A stretch of DNA of 64,000 nucleotides from Algivirga pacifica. GTDB lineage: Bacteria > Bacteroidota > Bacteroidia > Cytophagales > Flammeovirgaceae. The position numbers and the translations under genes are program-made. Below the pieces are notes generated by a model. It saw only the letters and a list, made by a program, of their open reading frames with translations. It made no database searches and had not been told where the DNA came from. Positions 18,590-27,421 of the stretch are shown in pieces. The stretch is from positions 1 through 64,000 of the forward strand of contig NZ_BAABJX010000020.1 of assembly GCF_039543525.1 (NCBI RefSeq), given 5' to 3'. Numbering within the stretch: the first letter of the stretch is position 1; every line of letters begins with the position of its first letter.

Positions 18590-19072
18590 ATGGCAACAGC
18601 ACTGAAAAATCTTAGTGAGTACACTAAAAACAAAACAATCGACATCAGCAACAAGACTTTTGCTGTGGTAGTATCTGAATACAATCCTGAAATTACAGAA
18701 GCCCTTTACGAAGGTGTTACCGAAACGCTTTTAAAAGAAGGTGCTAAAGCGGAAAATATTTTCCGTGAAGACGTTCCTGGAGCATATGAACTGACGTTGG
18801 GTGCTCAATTCATGGCACAAAGAGACGAGGTAGATGCTGTCATCTGTCTAGGATGTGTTATTCAAGGAGAAACGAAGCATTTCGATTTCATCTGTGATGC
18901 GGTTGCCCAAGGTGTTACCAACGTATCTTTGAAATATAATAAACCAGTCATATTTGGACTACTAACGCCAAATACCCAGCAACAGGCTTTGGATAGAGCT
19001 GGAGGAAAGCATGGCAACAAAGGGGTAGAAGCGGCGGTTGCAGCTATCAAAATGATAGGATTTAACCAGTAA
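18590..19072 (+). CDS. ribH: 6,7-dimethyl-8-ribityllumazine synthase
   Basis: This 160-residue enzyme condenses 5-amino-6-ribitylaminouracil with dihydroxybutanone phosphate in riboflavin synthesis. The family blocks are all visible: SEYNPEITEAL near 29-39, VPGAYEL at 62-68, GCVIQGETKHFDF at 88-100 with the catalytic His97, and PVIFGLLT followed by TQQQALDRAGG. Normal length; the family forms a pentamer or a 60-mer capsid in the cytosol. It is a single gene with a hairpin downstream; other rib genes are not in the window. Confidence 0.97.
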   Translation: MATALKNLSEYTKNKTIDISNKTFAVVVSEYNPEITEALYEGVTETLLKEGAKAENIFREDVPGAYELTLGAQFMAQRDEVDAVICLGCVIQGETKHFDFICDAVAQGVTNVSLKYNKPVIFGLLTPNTQQQALDRAGGKHGNKGVEAAVAAIKMIGFNQ

Positions 19073-19114
19073 ACTCTTTCTACAGTAGCCCTTTTTAAGC
19101 GCTCTTTCTTGATA

Positions 19115-19143
19115 CAAGTCAGTATTTCATAAATACTGACTTG
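19115..19143 (+). terminator. Perfect 13-bp hairpin after ribH
   Basis: CAAGTCAGTATTT (19115-19127) is exactly complementary to AAATACTGACTTG (19131-19143) with a CAT loop. It lies 42 bp after the ribH stop. No T-run follows, so termination is inferred from position and stability. Confidence 0.65.
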
Positions 19144-19249
19144 TCCACTAACAGAATGAGTGTTTGTCTTGTTTATACAACAGGCTCTAAAACCAGATAA
19201 ATTGACTTTTTGATTCTATAGTAACTGAATAATTCAGACCAACAAAAAC

Positions 19250-21652
19250 ATGTGGAAGGAATTTGCACATTCTATTATTAGATATAGGCTGGCAATCTTA
19301 ATCACCCTTGGTATATTAACCGCCTTTATGGGTTACCATGGGAGAAAGATTGAAATGTATTACGAATTCATGAGGATTATCCCTGAAGATGATCCAGACA
19401 TGGAATATTATACGAAGTTCCGAGAACTTTTTGGTGAAGATGCGAATGCCTTTGTACTAGGTATAAAAGATGATCGTCTTTATGAGTTGGAGCAATTCAA
19501 TAAATTCAAGGCTTTGGGAGAAGAGATTGAGCAATTGGAGGGGATCTCCAATATTCTTTCTATTGCCAAGGTACAGACCATCGATACGGATCGTGAAAAC
19601 CAACGTTTCAACTTCAGACCTCTTTTCACAGAAAACCCCAAGAGTCAGCAAGAGTTAGACAGCTTGTTGGCTGTCGTTAAAAACTGGGCCTTCTACAAAG
19701 AGTCTTTATTTGGAAAAGACAACGCCACCTTTATGGCGATCAACATCCAAGATGACGTCCTGAACTCTAAGGATCGTACACCTTTGATGAATAAGATTAT
19801 TGACATCGCAGAAGTTTATCAAGAAGAGACTGGTATTGAGTTGCACTACGCTGGACTTCCTTACGTGCGTTCTATCATGGCGCAGAAGGTTAAGGCGGAG
19901 CTACTGCTTTTCCTAGGACTTTCCGTAGCGGTCACCGCTTTGGTACTCTTCCTTTTCTTCCGATCGTTCTCTGCCGTATTTGTTCCTTTGGTGATGATTG
20001 GTATTATCATCGTTTGGATCGTGGGTACATTGGGTTTATTAGGCTATAAAATTACCATTCTAACAGGACTTCTACCTCCGGTATTGGTTGTTATTGGTAT
20101 TCCTAACTCGGTATACCTCTTGAATAAATACCACAGTGAATACCTGAAGCATGGCAATAAGATCAAGGCATTGGCTACAGTGATCAAAAAGATTGGTATG
20201 ATCACCCTGATTACCAATACCACTACGGCCATTGGTTTCTGTGTATTGGTTTTGACTGGTATTACGGCCATGCAGGAGTTTGGCGTAGTTGCGGGTATCA
20301 ACATCTTTGTGACCTTTGTGATCAGTATCATGTTTATCCCGGCAGTATTCTCGTATTTGCCAGACCCTGATACACGCCACCTGAAGCACTTGGAGTTTGC
20401 GCCAACACAACGTATCATCCAATTGCTTGAAATCACCGTAACGAATTATAGAGGATATGTCTATATCGCTTCGGCCGTACTTATTGTGGTCGCCTTGATT
20501 GGTACTTATAAGGTCAAAGCCGTTTCGTATATGGTCGATGATCTACCAGAGGACTATCACGTACAGCAGCACCTTAAGTTCTTTGAAGAGCACTTTGAGG
20601 GGGTAATGCCTTTGGAGGTAGTCGTGGATACCGGTAGAGAAAGAGGAATGAGACGTCCGGGTACCTTTGAGAAAGTTGAGGAGATTCAAAACTTTTTAAG
20701 TGGCTTCCCTGAGGTAAGTCCTGCCTTGTCAGTCGTTACAGGCCTTAAGGCAGCTAACCAAGCCTTCTATGAAGGAGACTCTTCATTCTACCGTCTTCCT
20801 TCCCGTAATGAAATTACTTTCTTGTCCCCTTATATTCAGAGTCAATCAGACAATGGTTCTAGCTTAATGACCAAGTATTCTGATTCTACACAACGCTACC
20901 TTCGTATCTCTATGAAGATGGCAGATATAGGGTCTATTAAAATGGATTCACTTCTGGAAAATCATTTCAGACCGAAGATTGACGAAATACTGGAAGGATC
21001 AAGGTTAGAGGCATTTGTAACAGGTACAACCCTCATCTTTATCAAGGGTAATGAGTTCCTGATCAAAAACTTGAAGCAAAGCATGATGATTGCCTTCTTA
21101 CTGATTGCGATCATTATGGGAACACTTTTCGGAAACCTAAGAATCGTATTGATATCTCTGGTTCCTAATATTATTCCGTTGATTGTTACGGCTGGATTGA
21201 TGGGCTATGTAGGTATTCCACTCAAGCCAAGTACAGCGATTGTCTTTAGTATTGCCTTTGGTATTTCCGTGGATGACTCAATTCACTTCCTGGCAAAATA
21301 TCGTCAGGAGATGAAGCTGCATCATCTAAACCTGAAACATGCGTTGATTGTAAGTATCCGTGAGACAGGTACCAGTATGCTTTATACCTCTATTATCCTG
21401 TTCTTTGGATTTATCATCTTCGTATTCTCAGCATTTGGAGGAACCATCGCTTTAGGACTTTTGACGTCCATCACCTTATTGGTTGCGATGATCACCAACT
21501 TGGTTTTACTTCCATCTTTACTGTATACATTTGATATCAAGCCATTGGACCTTGAGCCAATGATTGATGGAGCAGATGATTTTTACTTCGAGGATGAGGA
21601 TGAGGAAATCAACCTGAATGAAATCAAGAAAAACGACGATAAAGAAGATTAA
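19250..21652 (+). CDS. RND/MMPL superfamily exporter
   Basis: An 800-residue inner-membrane protein with two similar halves: one membrane span near the N-terminus, a periplasmic loop (about 35-220) and a five-to-six-span bundle (about 220-370), then the same again (span near 405-425, loop to about 610, bundle 615-760). GISVDDSIHFLAKYR near 685 is the MMPL/patched-type signature with membrane-embedded acidic residues that carry protons. The tail is strongly acidic. Family members move lipids or hydrophobic molecules by proton motive force. No outer-membrane or adaptor partner lies nearby, so a lipid-exporter role is inferred. Confidence 0.9.
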   Translation: MWKEFAHSIIRYRLAILITLGILTAFMGYHGRKIEMYYEFMRIIPEDDPDMEYYTKFRELFGEDANAFVLGIKDDRLYELEQFNKFKALGEEIEQLEGISNILSIAKVQTIDTDRENQRFNFRPLFTENPKSQQELDSLLAVVKNWAFYKESLFGKDNATFMAINIQDDVLNSKDRTPLMNKIIDIAEVYQEETGIELHYAGLPYVRSIMAQKVKAELLLFLGLSVAVTALVLFLFFRSFSAVFVPLVMIGIIIVWIVGTLGLLGYKITILTGLLPPVLVVIGIPNSVYLLNKYHSEYLKHGNKIKALATVIKKIGMITLITNTTTAIGFCVLVLTGITAMQEFGVVAGINIFVTFVISIMFIPAVFSYLPDPDTRHLKHLEFAPTQRIIQLLEITVTNYRGYVYIASAVLIVVALIGTYKVKAVSYMVDDLPEDYHVQQHLKFFEEHFEGVMPLEVVVDTGRERGMRRPGTFEKVEEIQNFLSGFPEVSPALSVVTGLKAANQAFYEGDSSFYRLPSRNEITFLSPYIQSQSDNGSSLMTKYSDSTQRYLRISMKMADIGSIKMDSLLENHFRPKIDEILEGSRLEAFVTGTTLIFIKGNEFLIKNLKQSMMIAFLLIAIIMGTLFGNLRIVLISLVPNIIPLIVTAGLMGYVGIPLKPSTAIVFSIAFGISVDDSIHFLAKYRQEMKLHHLNLKHALIVSIRETGTSMLYTSIILFFGFIIFVFSAFGGTIALGLLTSITLLVAMITNLVLLPSLLYTFDIKPLDLEPMIDGADDFYFEDEDEEINLNEIKKNDDKED

Positions 21653-21658
21653 TTTGCT

Positions 21659-21831
21659 GAGGCGGCTTACGCCGCTGGTTGAGCGCTTCGCTGTTGAGTA
21701 GCCCTTCGGGCTGTTGAGAAAGAGCAGTACTGCAAAGTCTCAACGTACGAAGTCTACACCATATAATAGCTCAACGGAGCGAAGCTCTACTCAACAACGA
21801 AGCGCTCAACCAGCGGCGCAAGCCGCCTCAA
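21659..21831. repeat. Long nested inverted repeat with GC-rich hairpin modules
   Basis: The 43-base arm from about 21659 (GAGGCGGCTT...GTTGAGTAG) is complementary, with about two mismatches, to the arm ending at 21831. Each arm carries two small hairpins (GGCGGCTTACGCCGC and GCGCTTCGCTGTTGAG type) and the middle holds more (AGCCCTTCGGGCT, GGAGCGAAGCTC). Its first module is almost identical to the sequence that ends the gene at 22004-23293. Confidence 0.85.
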
Positions 21832-21840
21832 CAACAGATG

Positions 21841-21870
21841 ACACCCTGTATTTCGCAGGGTGTTTTTTTA
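21841..21870 (+). terminator. Intrinsic terminator of the RND exporter gene
   Basis: ACACCCTG (21841-21848) pairs with CAGGGTGT and is followed by seven T. It lies directly behind the inverted repeat at 21659-21831. Confidence 0.9.
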
Positions 21871-22003
21871 TGCACTATCTTCAAATAATTAAACTGAATA
21901 ACTATATTGTTATGATTATAGTGAATATTCACTCAATCATCTATTAAGGTCTGCATAGACTATTTTTTATAGAAACCTTTTTCATTACTAACTACACACA
22001 ATT

Positions 22004-23293
22004 ATGCAAACATATGCTACCGCTTTAATGTATGCTATTCCGGGATTTGTGATCCTCATGTTACTGGAATATGCTTATGGCTATTTTAAAGGCTTCCATA
22101 CCTTCAACGGCATGGATACCATTTCCAGCTTAAGTTCAGGAATGACCAACACACTCAAAAGTATCTTAGGAATCAGCATTGCTATTCTATCTTATGAGTG
22201 GGTTGAAAAGCATATTGCACTCACAAAGATCGATAATCATTGGAGTATTTATGTTATAGGGTTTATTGCACTAGACTTCGCAGGGTATTGGTCACATCGC
22301 CTTAACCACACCCTGAATGTATTTTGGAACCGTCATATTGTTCATCACAGCAGTGAGGAGTTTAATCTAGCCTGCGCCTTAAGGCAACCTATCTCAGGTA
22401 TTTTAGCTTATCACGGACTTTTCCTTATCCCGGCCGCCTTATTGGGGATTCCTCCCAAAGTGATCGCCCTATTGGGACCACTTCATCTATTTGCTCAGTT
22501 CTGGTACCATACACGTCTTATCGGCAAGATGGGCTGGCTAGAATATATCTTAGTGACGCCTTCTCATCACAGGGTGCACCACTCTATCAACCCGATTTAC
22601 CTGGACAAAAACCATAGTCAGATCTTTATCATCTGGGATAAATTATTCGGTACTTTTCAAGAAGAATTAGAAGAGGAGCCAGCAGTATATGGCGTGACGC
22701 GTCCGCTAAATACCTGGAACCCTTTCAAGATTAACTATAAGCACTTGGCTTTCTTGATCCGAGATGCCTGGTATGCCAAAAGCTACTGGGACAAAGCCCG
22801 TATATGGTTTATGCCTTTGGGATGGAGACCCGCTGATGTAGCCGAAAAACTCCCTGTAGACTATCAGGAAAATGTTCATAAGCAAGTAAAATACGATAGT
22901 CACCTATCCAAGTTTATGGGACTATGGGCATGGATTCAGTTTGTAGGAATATTTTCACTGACGACGTTAATGCTTTACCTTATCTCCAACGGAAGCTTAA
23001 CCATGCCAGAGGTATACTACTTTGGAGGGATTATCGCTTTAGGCATTTACGGATATACTTCGGTGATGGATCGTGATTTACTGGGAAGTTGGGTACAGGT
23101 AATCAGTAGCTCATCGGCATTAGGGTATATGATATGGACAAAGGATTGGTTTGGCCTTGCAGCTGTCCATATGGGTATCGTGGGTATACTGGGAGTGTTT
23201 TTTGGCTTTGGGTTGATTTCTACGTTATACCTTATCTTTACCAAAAAAATCAAGCAACATGATGTTGTTGAGGCAGCTTACGCTGCTGGTTGA
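22004..23293 (+). CDS. Sterol desaturase/fatty acid hydroxylase family membrane enzyme
   Basis: This 429-residue membrane protein has the di-iron histidine clusters of the superfamily: HRLNH at 98-102, HIVHH at 111-115 and SHHRVHHS near 187-194. It has about eight hydrophobic segments, including a C-terminal group (about 300-420) beyond the usual catalytic core, as in alkylglycerol-monooxygenase-like members. It would hydroxylate or desaturate a lipid at the inner membrane using oxygen. The last codons (VVEAAYAAG and stop) lie within an intergenic hairpin repeat, so the C-terminus has been extended or replaced by that repeat. Confidence 0.9.
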   Translation: MQTYATALMYAIPGFVILMLLEYAYGYFKGFHTFNGMDTISSLSSGMTNTLKSILGISIAILSYEWVEKHIALTKIDNHWSIYVIGFIALDFAGYWSHRLNHTLNVFWNRHIVHHSSEEFNLACALRQPISGILAYHGLFLIPAALLGIPPKVIALLGPLHLFAQFWYHTRLIGKMGWLEYILVTPSHHRVHHSINPIYLDKNHSQIFIIWDKLFGTFQEELEEEPAVYGVTRPLNTWNPFKINYKHLAFLIRDAWYAKSYWDKARIWFMPLGWRPADVAEKLPVDYQENVHKQVKYDSHLSKFMGLWAWIQFVGIFSLTTLMLYLISNGSLTMPEVYYFGGIIALGIYGYTSVMDRDLLGSWVQVISSSSALGYMIWTKDWFGLAAVHMGIVGILGVFFGFGLISTLYLIFTKKIKQHDVVEAAYAAG

Positions 23294-23300
23294 GTAGGGC
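23267..23300. repeat. Hairpin repeat overlapping the end of the desaturase gene
   Basis: GAGGCAGCTTACGCTGCTGG (23273-23292) folds as a hairpin and differs from the module at 21660 mainly by G/C to A/T changes in both arms, which keep the pairing. It encodes the final residues and stop of the upstream gene. A TTTTCAA-type block (23305-23336) follows. Confidence 0.75.
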
Positions 23301-23336
23301 TTTAATTTTTAATGATTAATTTTCAATTTTTAATAT

Positions 23337-23368
23337 TGTGGGCCCTTACCTCACAGTAAGGGCCCACA
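23337..23368. terminator. Perfect 13-bp hairpin between convergent genes
   Basis: TGTGGGCCCTTAC (23337-23349) is exactly complementary to GTAAGGGCCCACA (23356-23368). It separates the convergent desaturase and lysA genes and could end both transcripts. Confidence 0.75.
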
Positions 23369-23407
23369 TACCATATCACTGGATAGGATTCTGTACAAAA
23401 CTAGCCA

Positions 23408-23432
23408 CCCTCGCCTGAGGCGAGGGCCTACA
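23408..23432. repeat. CCCTCGC hairpin module
   Basis: CCCTCGCC-TGA-GGCGAGGG (23408-23426) followed by CCTAC is one of three copies of a small hairpin that ends in CCTAC; the others are at 40601-40624 and, inverted and weaker, at 30253-30273. It lies just before the lysA stop (minus strand). Confidence 0.7.
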
Positions 23433-24665
23433 TTATAATACTTCTACCTGTGTAGCCAATAGATCCTCGAATACTTCTCTTCTACGAATCAAGTGTGCCT
23501 GACCTTTGTATATCAATACCTCTGCCGGTCTGAAGCGTGAGTTATAGTTCGAAGTCATACTGAAACCGTATGCTCCTGCATTTTTCATGACCAAAACATC
23601 TCCTGCTCTTACCTCATTCAGTTTTCTGTCCTGACCAAACGTATCCGTCTCACAGATATAACCTACTACATCGTATACACGCTGTGTACCGGATGGATTA
23701 GAGATATTCACAATATCGTGATACGAACCGTACATCATTGGTCTGATCAAATGGTTAAGTCCGGAATCTACTCCGGCAAAAACCGCTGCTGGGCTATGCT
23801 TCACTACGTTAGTGCTTACACAGAAATAACCTGCCTCACTTACCAGGAATTTACCAGGCTCAAACCAAAGCTCCAGGTCCCTGCCATATTCCTTGCAGAA
23901 TTTCTTGAACACTTTGCTCATCTCTCTACCAATCTCTTCGATATTGGTTGTGATATCCCCTTCTTTATACGCTACTTTGAATCCACTACCCATATCCAGG
24001 AACTTAAGGTCCGGGAAGTGCTGCGCCTCATTGAATAATACCTCTGCAGCCATTAGGAATACCTCGCTCTGCAAGAAATCTGATCCAGAATGCATGTGTA
24101 GTCCTACTACATCGATACCAAAGTTTTCAACTACTTTACGGACATGTCTCATCTGGAATACAGAAATTCCAAACTTGGACCCGATGTGCCCTACCTGAAT
24201 CTTAGCATTTCCTCCTGCAGTCAAGTGTGGATTGACACGGATACAACAAGGCACTGAGTTGCCGTAGAACTCACCAAATTGCTCCAGAATATGGATGTTA
24301 TCAATATTGATCATAACACCCAAATCTACTGCCATCTTGATTTCGTCAAAGGAAACACAATTAGGAGTATATAGAATTTCTTCAGGGGTAAATCCACAAT
24401 GCAATGCCAACTTTACTTCCTGAATAGATACGGTGTCTACCTCCGTACCATACTTTCTCATCAACTTTAGAATGTTGATATTGGTTAAGGCTTTAGTTGC
24501 ATACTTTATTCTCAGGTTTACTCCCTCAAAGGCATTGCGCAGACGCTCTACCTGCTGCCCTATCTTATCTGCATCATATACATATAGAGGAGTTCCATGA
24601 TCTTTACATACTGACAGAAGGTCAACCCCCTGAATCTGATAGCGTCCGTTTACTAGTTCCATCAC
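23433..24665 (-). CDS. lysA: Diaminopimelate decarboxylase
   Basis: A 410-residue PLP enzyme of fold type III that decarboxylates meso-diaminopimelate to L-lysine, the last step of the pathway. Lys58 in YATKAL binds PLP. GLHMHSGS (188-195), the phosphate-binding GSGF near 227-229, EPGKF (269-273), CETDTFGQD (338-346) and AGAYGFSM (363-370) are the expected active-site blocks. Length is typical. Two adjacent Met codons could start it. It is divergent from the mutase gene, with 314 bases between them, and has no other lysine gene beside it. Confidence 0.96.
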   Translation of the reverse strand: MMELVNGRYQIQGVDLLSVCKDHGTPLYVYDADKIGQQVERLRNAFEGVNLRIKYATKALTNINILKLMRKYGTEVDTVSIQEVKLALHCGFTPEEILYTPNCVSFDEIKMAVDLGVMINIDNIHILEQFGEFYGNSVPCCIRVNPHLTAGGNAKIQVGHIGSKFGISVFQMRHVRKVVENFGIDVVGLHMHSGSDFLQSEVFLMAAEVLFNEAQHFPDLKFLDMGSGFKVAYKEGDITTNIEEIGREMSKVFKKFCKEYGRDLELWFEPGKFLVSEAGYFCVSTNVVKHSPAAVFAGVDSGLNHLIRPMMYGSYHDIVNISNPSGTQRVYDVVGYICETDTFGQDRKLNEVRAGDVLVMKNAGAYGFSMTSNYNSRFRPAEVLIYKGQAHLIRRREVFEDLLATQVEVL

Positions 24666-24979
24666 TGCGTATTGCTAAAGGATTATTATTTCTTTAAATA
24701 ATTAATGACTACTCTATACAATGCCTTTAAAGCAATTAATAGCCATCAAAAAATACGTTTTCTTCTAAGAGTAGTGTTTTTCACTTTGTACTCCTGAATA
24801 GTAGTAGCTTTTCTATGAAAAATACATTTATATGATTTATCTCACCCCGAGAGAAACATCTGTTATGAATAAAGAGTTTCGTACAAGTGTACTTTCTAAA
24901 TCGATTTCAAATTCTCATTATTCCTTTTATATTGCAATTAACACGTGAAATAATACTAAATATCACAACCCTGTTTTAA
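24666..24979. other. Divergent promoter region of lysA and the mutase gene
   Basis: 314 AT-rich bases with no gene. Both promoters must lie here, but I found no clear TAnnTTTG box or regulatory palindrome. Confidence 0.4.
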
Positions 24980-27157
24980 ATGAAACACAACTTCAAGCAG
25001 TTGTCCTTTGAAGCACTCTCATCAACTACAAAGACAACAAGTACCAAGCAAACAACACCACAAGAATGGGAAACTGCAGAAGGAATATACATTAAGGGAA
25101 ATTATCACAAGGAAGATCTTAAAGATGTGGAACACCTTGGCTTTTCAGCTGGTATTCCTCCTTTCTTAAGAGGTCCCTACCCTACCATGTATGTTACTCG
25201 TCCCTGGACAATCCGACAATATGCCGGATTCAGTACAGCAAAAGAATCGAATGCCTTTTACCGAAGAAACCTGGCGGCAGGACAAAAAGGGCTTTCGGTA
25301 GCCTTTGACCTTCCTACCCATAGGGGGTATGATTCCGACCATCCAAGGGTAACCGGAGATGTCGGCAAAGCCGGTGTAGCCATTGACAGTGTAGAGGATA
25401 TGAAAGTCTTGTTTGACCAGATTCCTCTGGATAAAATGTCGGTATCCATGACCATGAACGGAGCGGTCATTCCGATCATGGCTTTCTATATTGTCGCTGC
25501 AGAAGAACAAGGCGTGAGTCCAGACCAACTGAGCGGAACGATACAGAACGATATCCTTAAGGAATTTATGGTGCGAAACACCTATATCTATCCGCCCCTG
25601 CCAAGCATTCAAATTATTGCAGACATCTTTGAGTATACCTCCAAAAAGATGCCTCGATTTAACTCCATTAGTATTAGTGGGTACCATATGCAAGAGGCTG
25701 GCGCTCCTAATGACTTGGAACTGGCCTATACCCTTTGTGACGGACTGGAATACTTAAGAACAGGAATCAAAGCCGGATTAGATATTGACGACTTTGCACC
25801 TCGACTGTCCTTCTTCTGGGCCATTGGCATGAATCACTTTATGGAGATTGCCAAGATGCGTGCCGGTAGGGTACTTTGGGCTAAATTGGTCAAGCAATTT
25901 AATCCTAAAAACCCAAAGTCCATGGCATTGCGTACCCACTGTCAAACCTCCGGTTGGTCCTTGACGGAGCAAGATGTTTATAATAATGTGACCCGTACGG
26001 CCGTGGAGGCTATGGGAGCTGCTTTAGGACATACGCAGTCGTTACATACCAATGCATTGGATGAAGCCATTGCCTTACCTACAGATTTCTCTGCAAAAAT
26101 CGCAAGGGATACACAGAAATTCCTACAGGAAGAAACTGAAATATCTAAGGTTGTAGACCCTTGGGGAGGTAGCTATTATGTGGAGAAACTGACGGATGAA
26201 CTAATCCAAAGAGCCTGGAAGCATATTGAAGAAATCGAATCCCTAGGAGGTATGGCTAAGGCTATAGAAGCAGGGGTTCCCAAGATGCGTATCGAAGAAG
26301 CCGCTGCCCGCAAGCAGGCCCGTATTGATGCCAAAAAAGATATCATTATCGGAGTAAATGAGTATCAAGTCGAAAATGACGAGGAAATTGAGTTACTAGA
26401 AGTAGACAATACCGTTGTAAGGGATAGCCAGATTAAGCGACTAAAAGATCTAAAAGCACACCGTAATGAAGACGCCGTGCAGGCAGCCCTAGAAAAGCTC
26501 ACGACTTGTGCATTCCGTAAACTGGAAGATACTACCAATCACTCATTAGAGGAAGACAATCTCTTGTCGCTTGCGGTAGAAGCTGCCCGACTAAGAGCTA
26601 CTTTAGGAGAAATCTCCGATGCGATGGAAAAAGCCTTTAAACGCCATAAGGCAGTCACCCACACCATACAAGGAGTGTACGCCAAGGAAGCTGCAGAGGA
26701 TTCTTCTTTCCAGCAAGCCCAGAAACTTGCTGATGAGTTTGCAAAACTGGAAGGTAGACGTCCTAGAATTATGGTCGCAAAAATGGGACAAGACGGTCAC
26801 GACCGGGGCGCCAAAGTAGTCGCCACCAGCTTTGCTGACCTAGGCTTTGATGTAGACGTCGCTCCCCTATTCCAAACCCCTGCCGAGGTAGCGATGCAGG
26901 CAGCAGAAAACGATGTCCATATTGTAGGAGTTTCTACTTTAGCCGCAGGACATAAGACTCTTGTTCCTGAACTGATCGCTGAACTGACAAAGCTGGGCAG
27001 AGAAGATATTATTGTCGTTGTCGGAGGGGTAATTCCACCAAAGGATTATGACTTCCTGTTCAAGGCAGGTGCCCAGGCAGTTTTTGGGCCGGGGACAATT
27101 ATTGCGAAGGCTGCGATTGATATATTGGAGGGACTGTTGGAAGAAGAGGTGGAATGA
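24980..27157 (+). CDS. scpA: Methylmalonyl-CoA mutase, large (catalytic) subunit
   Basis: A 725-residue adenosylcobalamin enzyme interconverting succinyl-CoA and (R)-methylmalonyl-CoA in propionate metabolism. The substrate barrel is about 30-560, with RQYAGFSTAKESN at 79-91 and GYHMQEAGA near 234. The C-terminal B12 domain (about 590-725) has the base-off motif DGHDRGAK starting at 605, where His607 replaces the lower ligand of cobalt. Most Bacteroidota place a small non-catalytic subunit gene directly upstream; here none is present, so the enzyme is either homodimeric like E. coli Sbm or its partner is encoded elsewhere. Confidence 0.95.
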   Translation: MKHNFKQLSFEALSSTTKTTSTKQTTPQEWETAEGIYIKGNYHKEDLKDVEHLGFSAGIPPFLRGPYPTMYVTRPWTIRQYAGFSTAKESNAFYRRNLAAGQKGLSVAFDLPTHRGYDSDHPRVTGDVGKAGVAIDSVEDMKVLFDQIPLDKMSVSMTMNGAVIPIMAFYIVAAEEQGVSPDQLSGTIQNDILKEFMVRNTYIYPPLPSIQIIADIFEYTSKKMPRFNSISISGYHMQEAGAPNDLELAYTLCDGLEYLRTGIKAGLDIDDFAPRLSFFWAIGMNHFMEIAKMRAGRVLWAKLVKQFNPKNPKSMALRTHCQTSGWSLTEQDVYNNVTRTAVEAMGAALGHTQSLHTNALDEAIALPTDFSAKIARDTQKFLQEETEISKVVDPWGGSYYVEKLTDELIQRAWKHIEEIESLGGMAKAIEAGVPKMRIEEAAARKQARIDAKKDIIIGVNEYQVENDEEIELLEVDNTVVRDSQIKRLKDLKAHRNEDAVQAALEKLTTCAFRKLEDTTNHSLEEDNLLSLAVEAARLRATLGEISDAMEKAFKRHKAVTHTIQGVYAKEAAEDSSFQQAQKLADEFAKLEGRRPRIMVAKMGQDGHDRGAKVVATSFADLGFDVDVAPLFQTPAEVAMQAAENDVHIVGVSTLAAGHKTLVPELIAELTKLGREDIIVVVGGVIPPKDYDFLFKAGAQAVFGPGTIIAKAAIDILEGLLEEEVE

Positions 27158-27246
27158 ATTGTTAATTTTCAATGATTAATTTTTAATTAGCTAATCAGTA
27201 CTAGCTGAAAAATAAACCTGTAGGTTACTACTGGGTTGGTTATTTT

Positions 27247-27289
27247 AAGTGTAGAAGCGTAGAGTTTGAAACTTTACACTTCTACACTT
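27247..27289. terminator. Hairpin between convergent mutase and DUF4132 genes
   Basis: AAGTGTAGAAGCGTAGAG (27247-27264) pairs, with two mismatches, with CTTTACACTTCTACACTT (27272-27289). The arms themselves repeat with a 7-base step (GTGTAGA, AGCGTAG). Probably serves both genes. Confidence 0.65.
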
Positions 27290-27296
27290 ATTAAAT

Positions 27297-27377
27297 AACC
27301 GATGTAGTAAACCGCTTGGTCCAAGAACAATTCCTTACTCGTACCTCGTTCGGAATTTGAACTCTTGAACCAGTTCA
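27297..27377. repeat. 81-bp dispersed repeat, copy 1
   Basis: Starts AACCGATGTAGTAAA and ends CTTGAACCAGTTCA. Two further copies of exactly 81 bases are at 30405-30485 (same orientation, six differences) and 35533-35613 (opposite orientation, four differences). TGGTCCAAGA near the left and TCTTG-ACCA near the right form the arms of a cruciform. Confidence 0.85.
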
Positions 27378-27421
27378 GTCAGACCACTACTAATTGAAAA
27401 TTAATCATTGAACATTGAAAA

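Noticed and set aside
21714..21947. 77-codon ORF in the inverted repeat and terminator
   Set aside because: It lies wholly within the hairpin repeat and crosses the terminator of the exporter gene.
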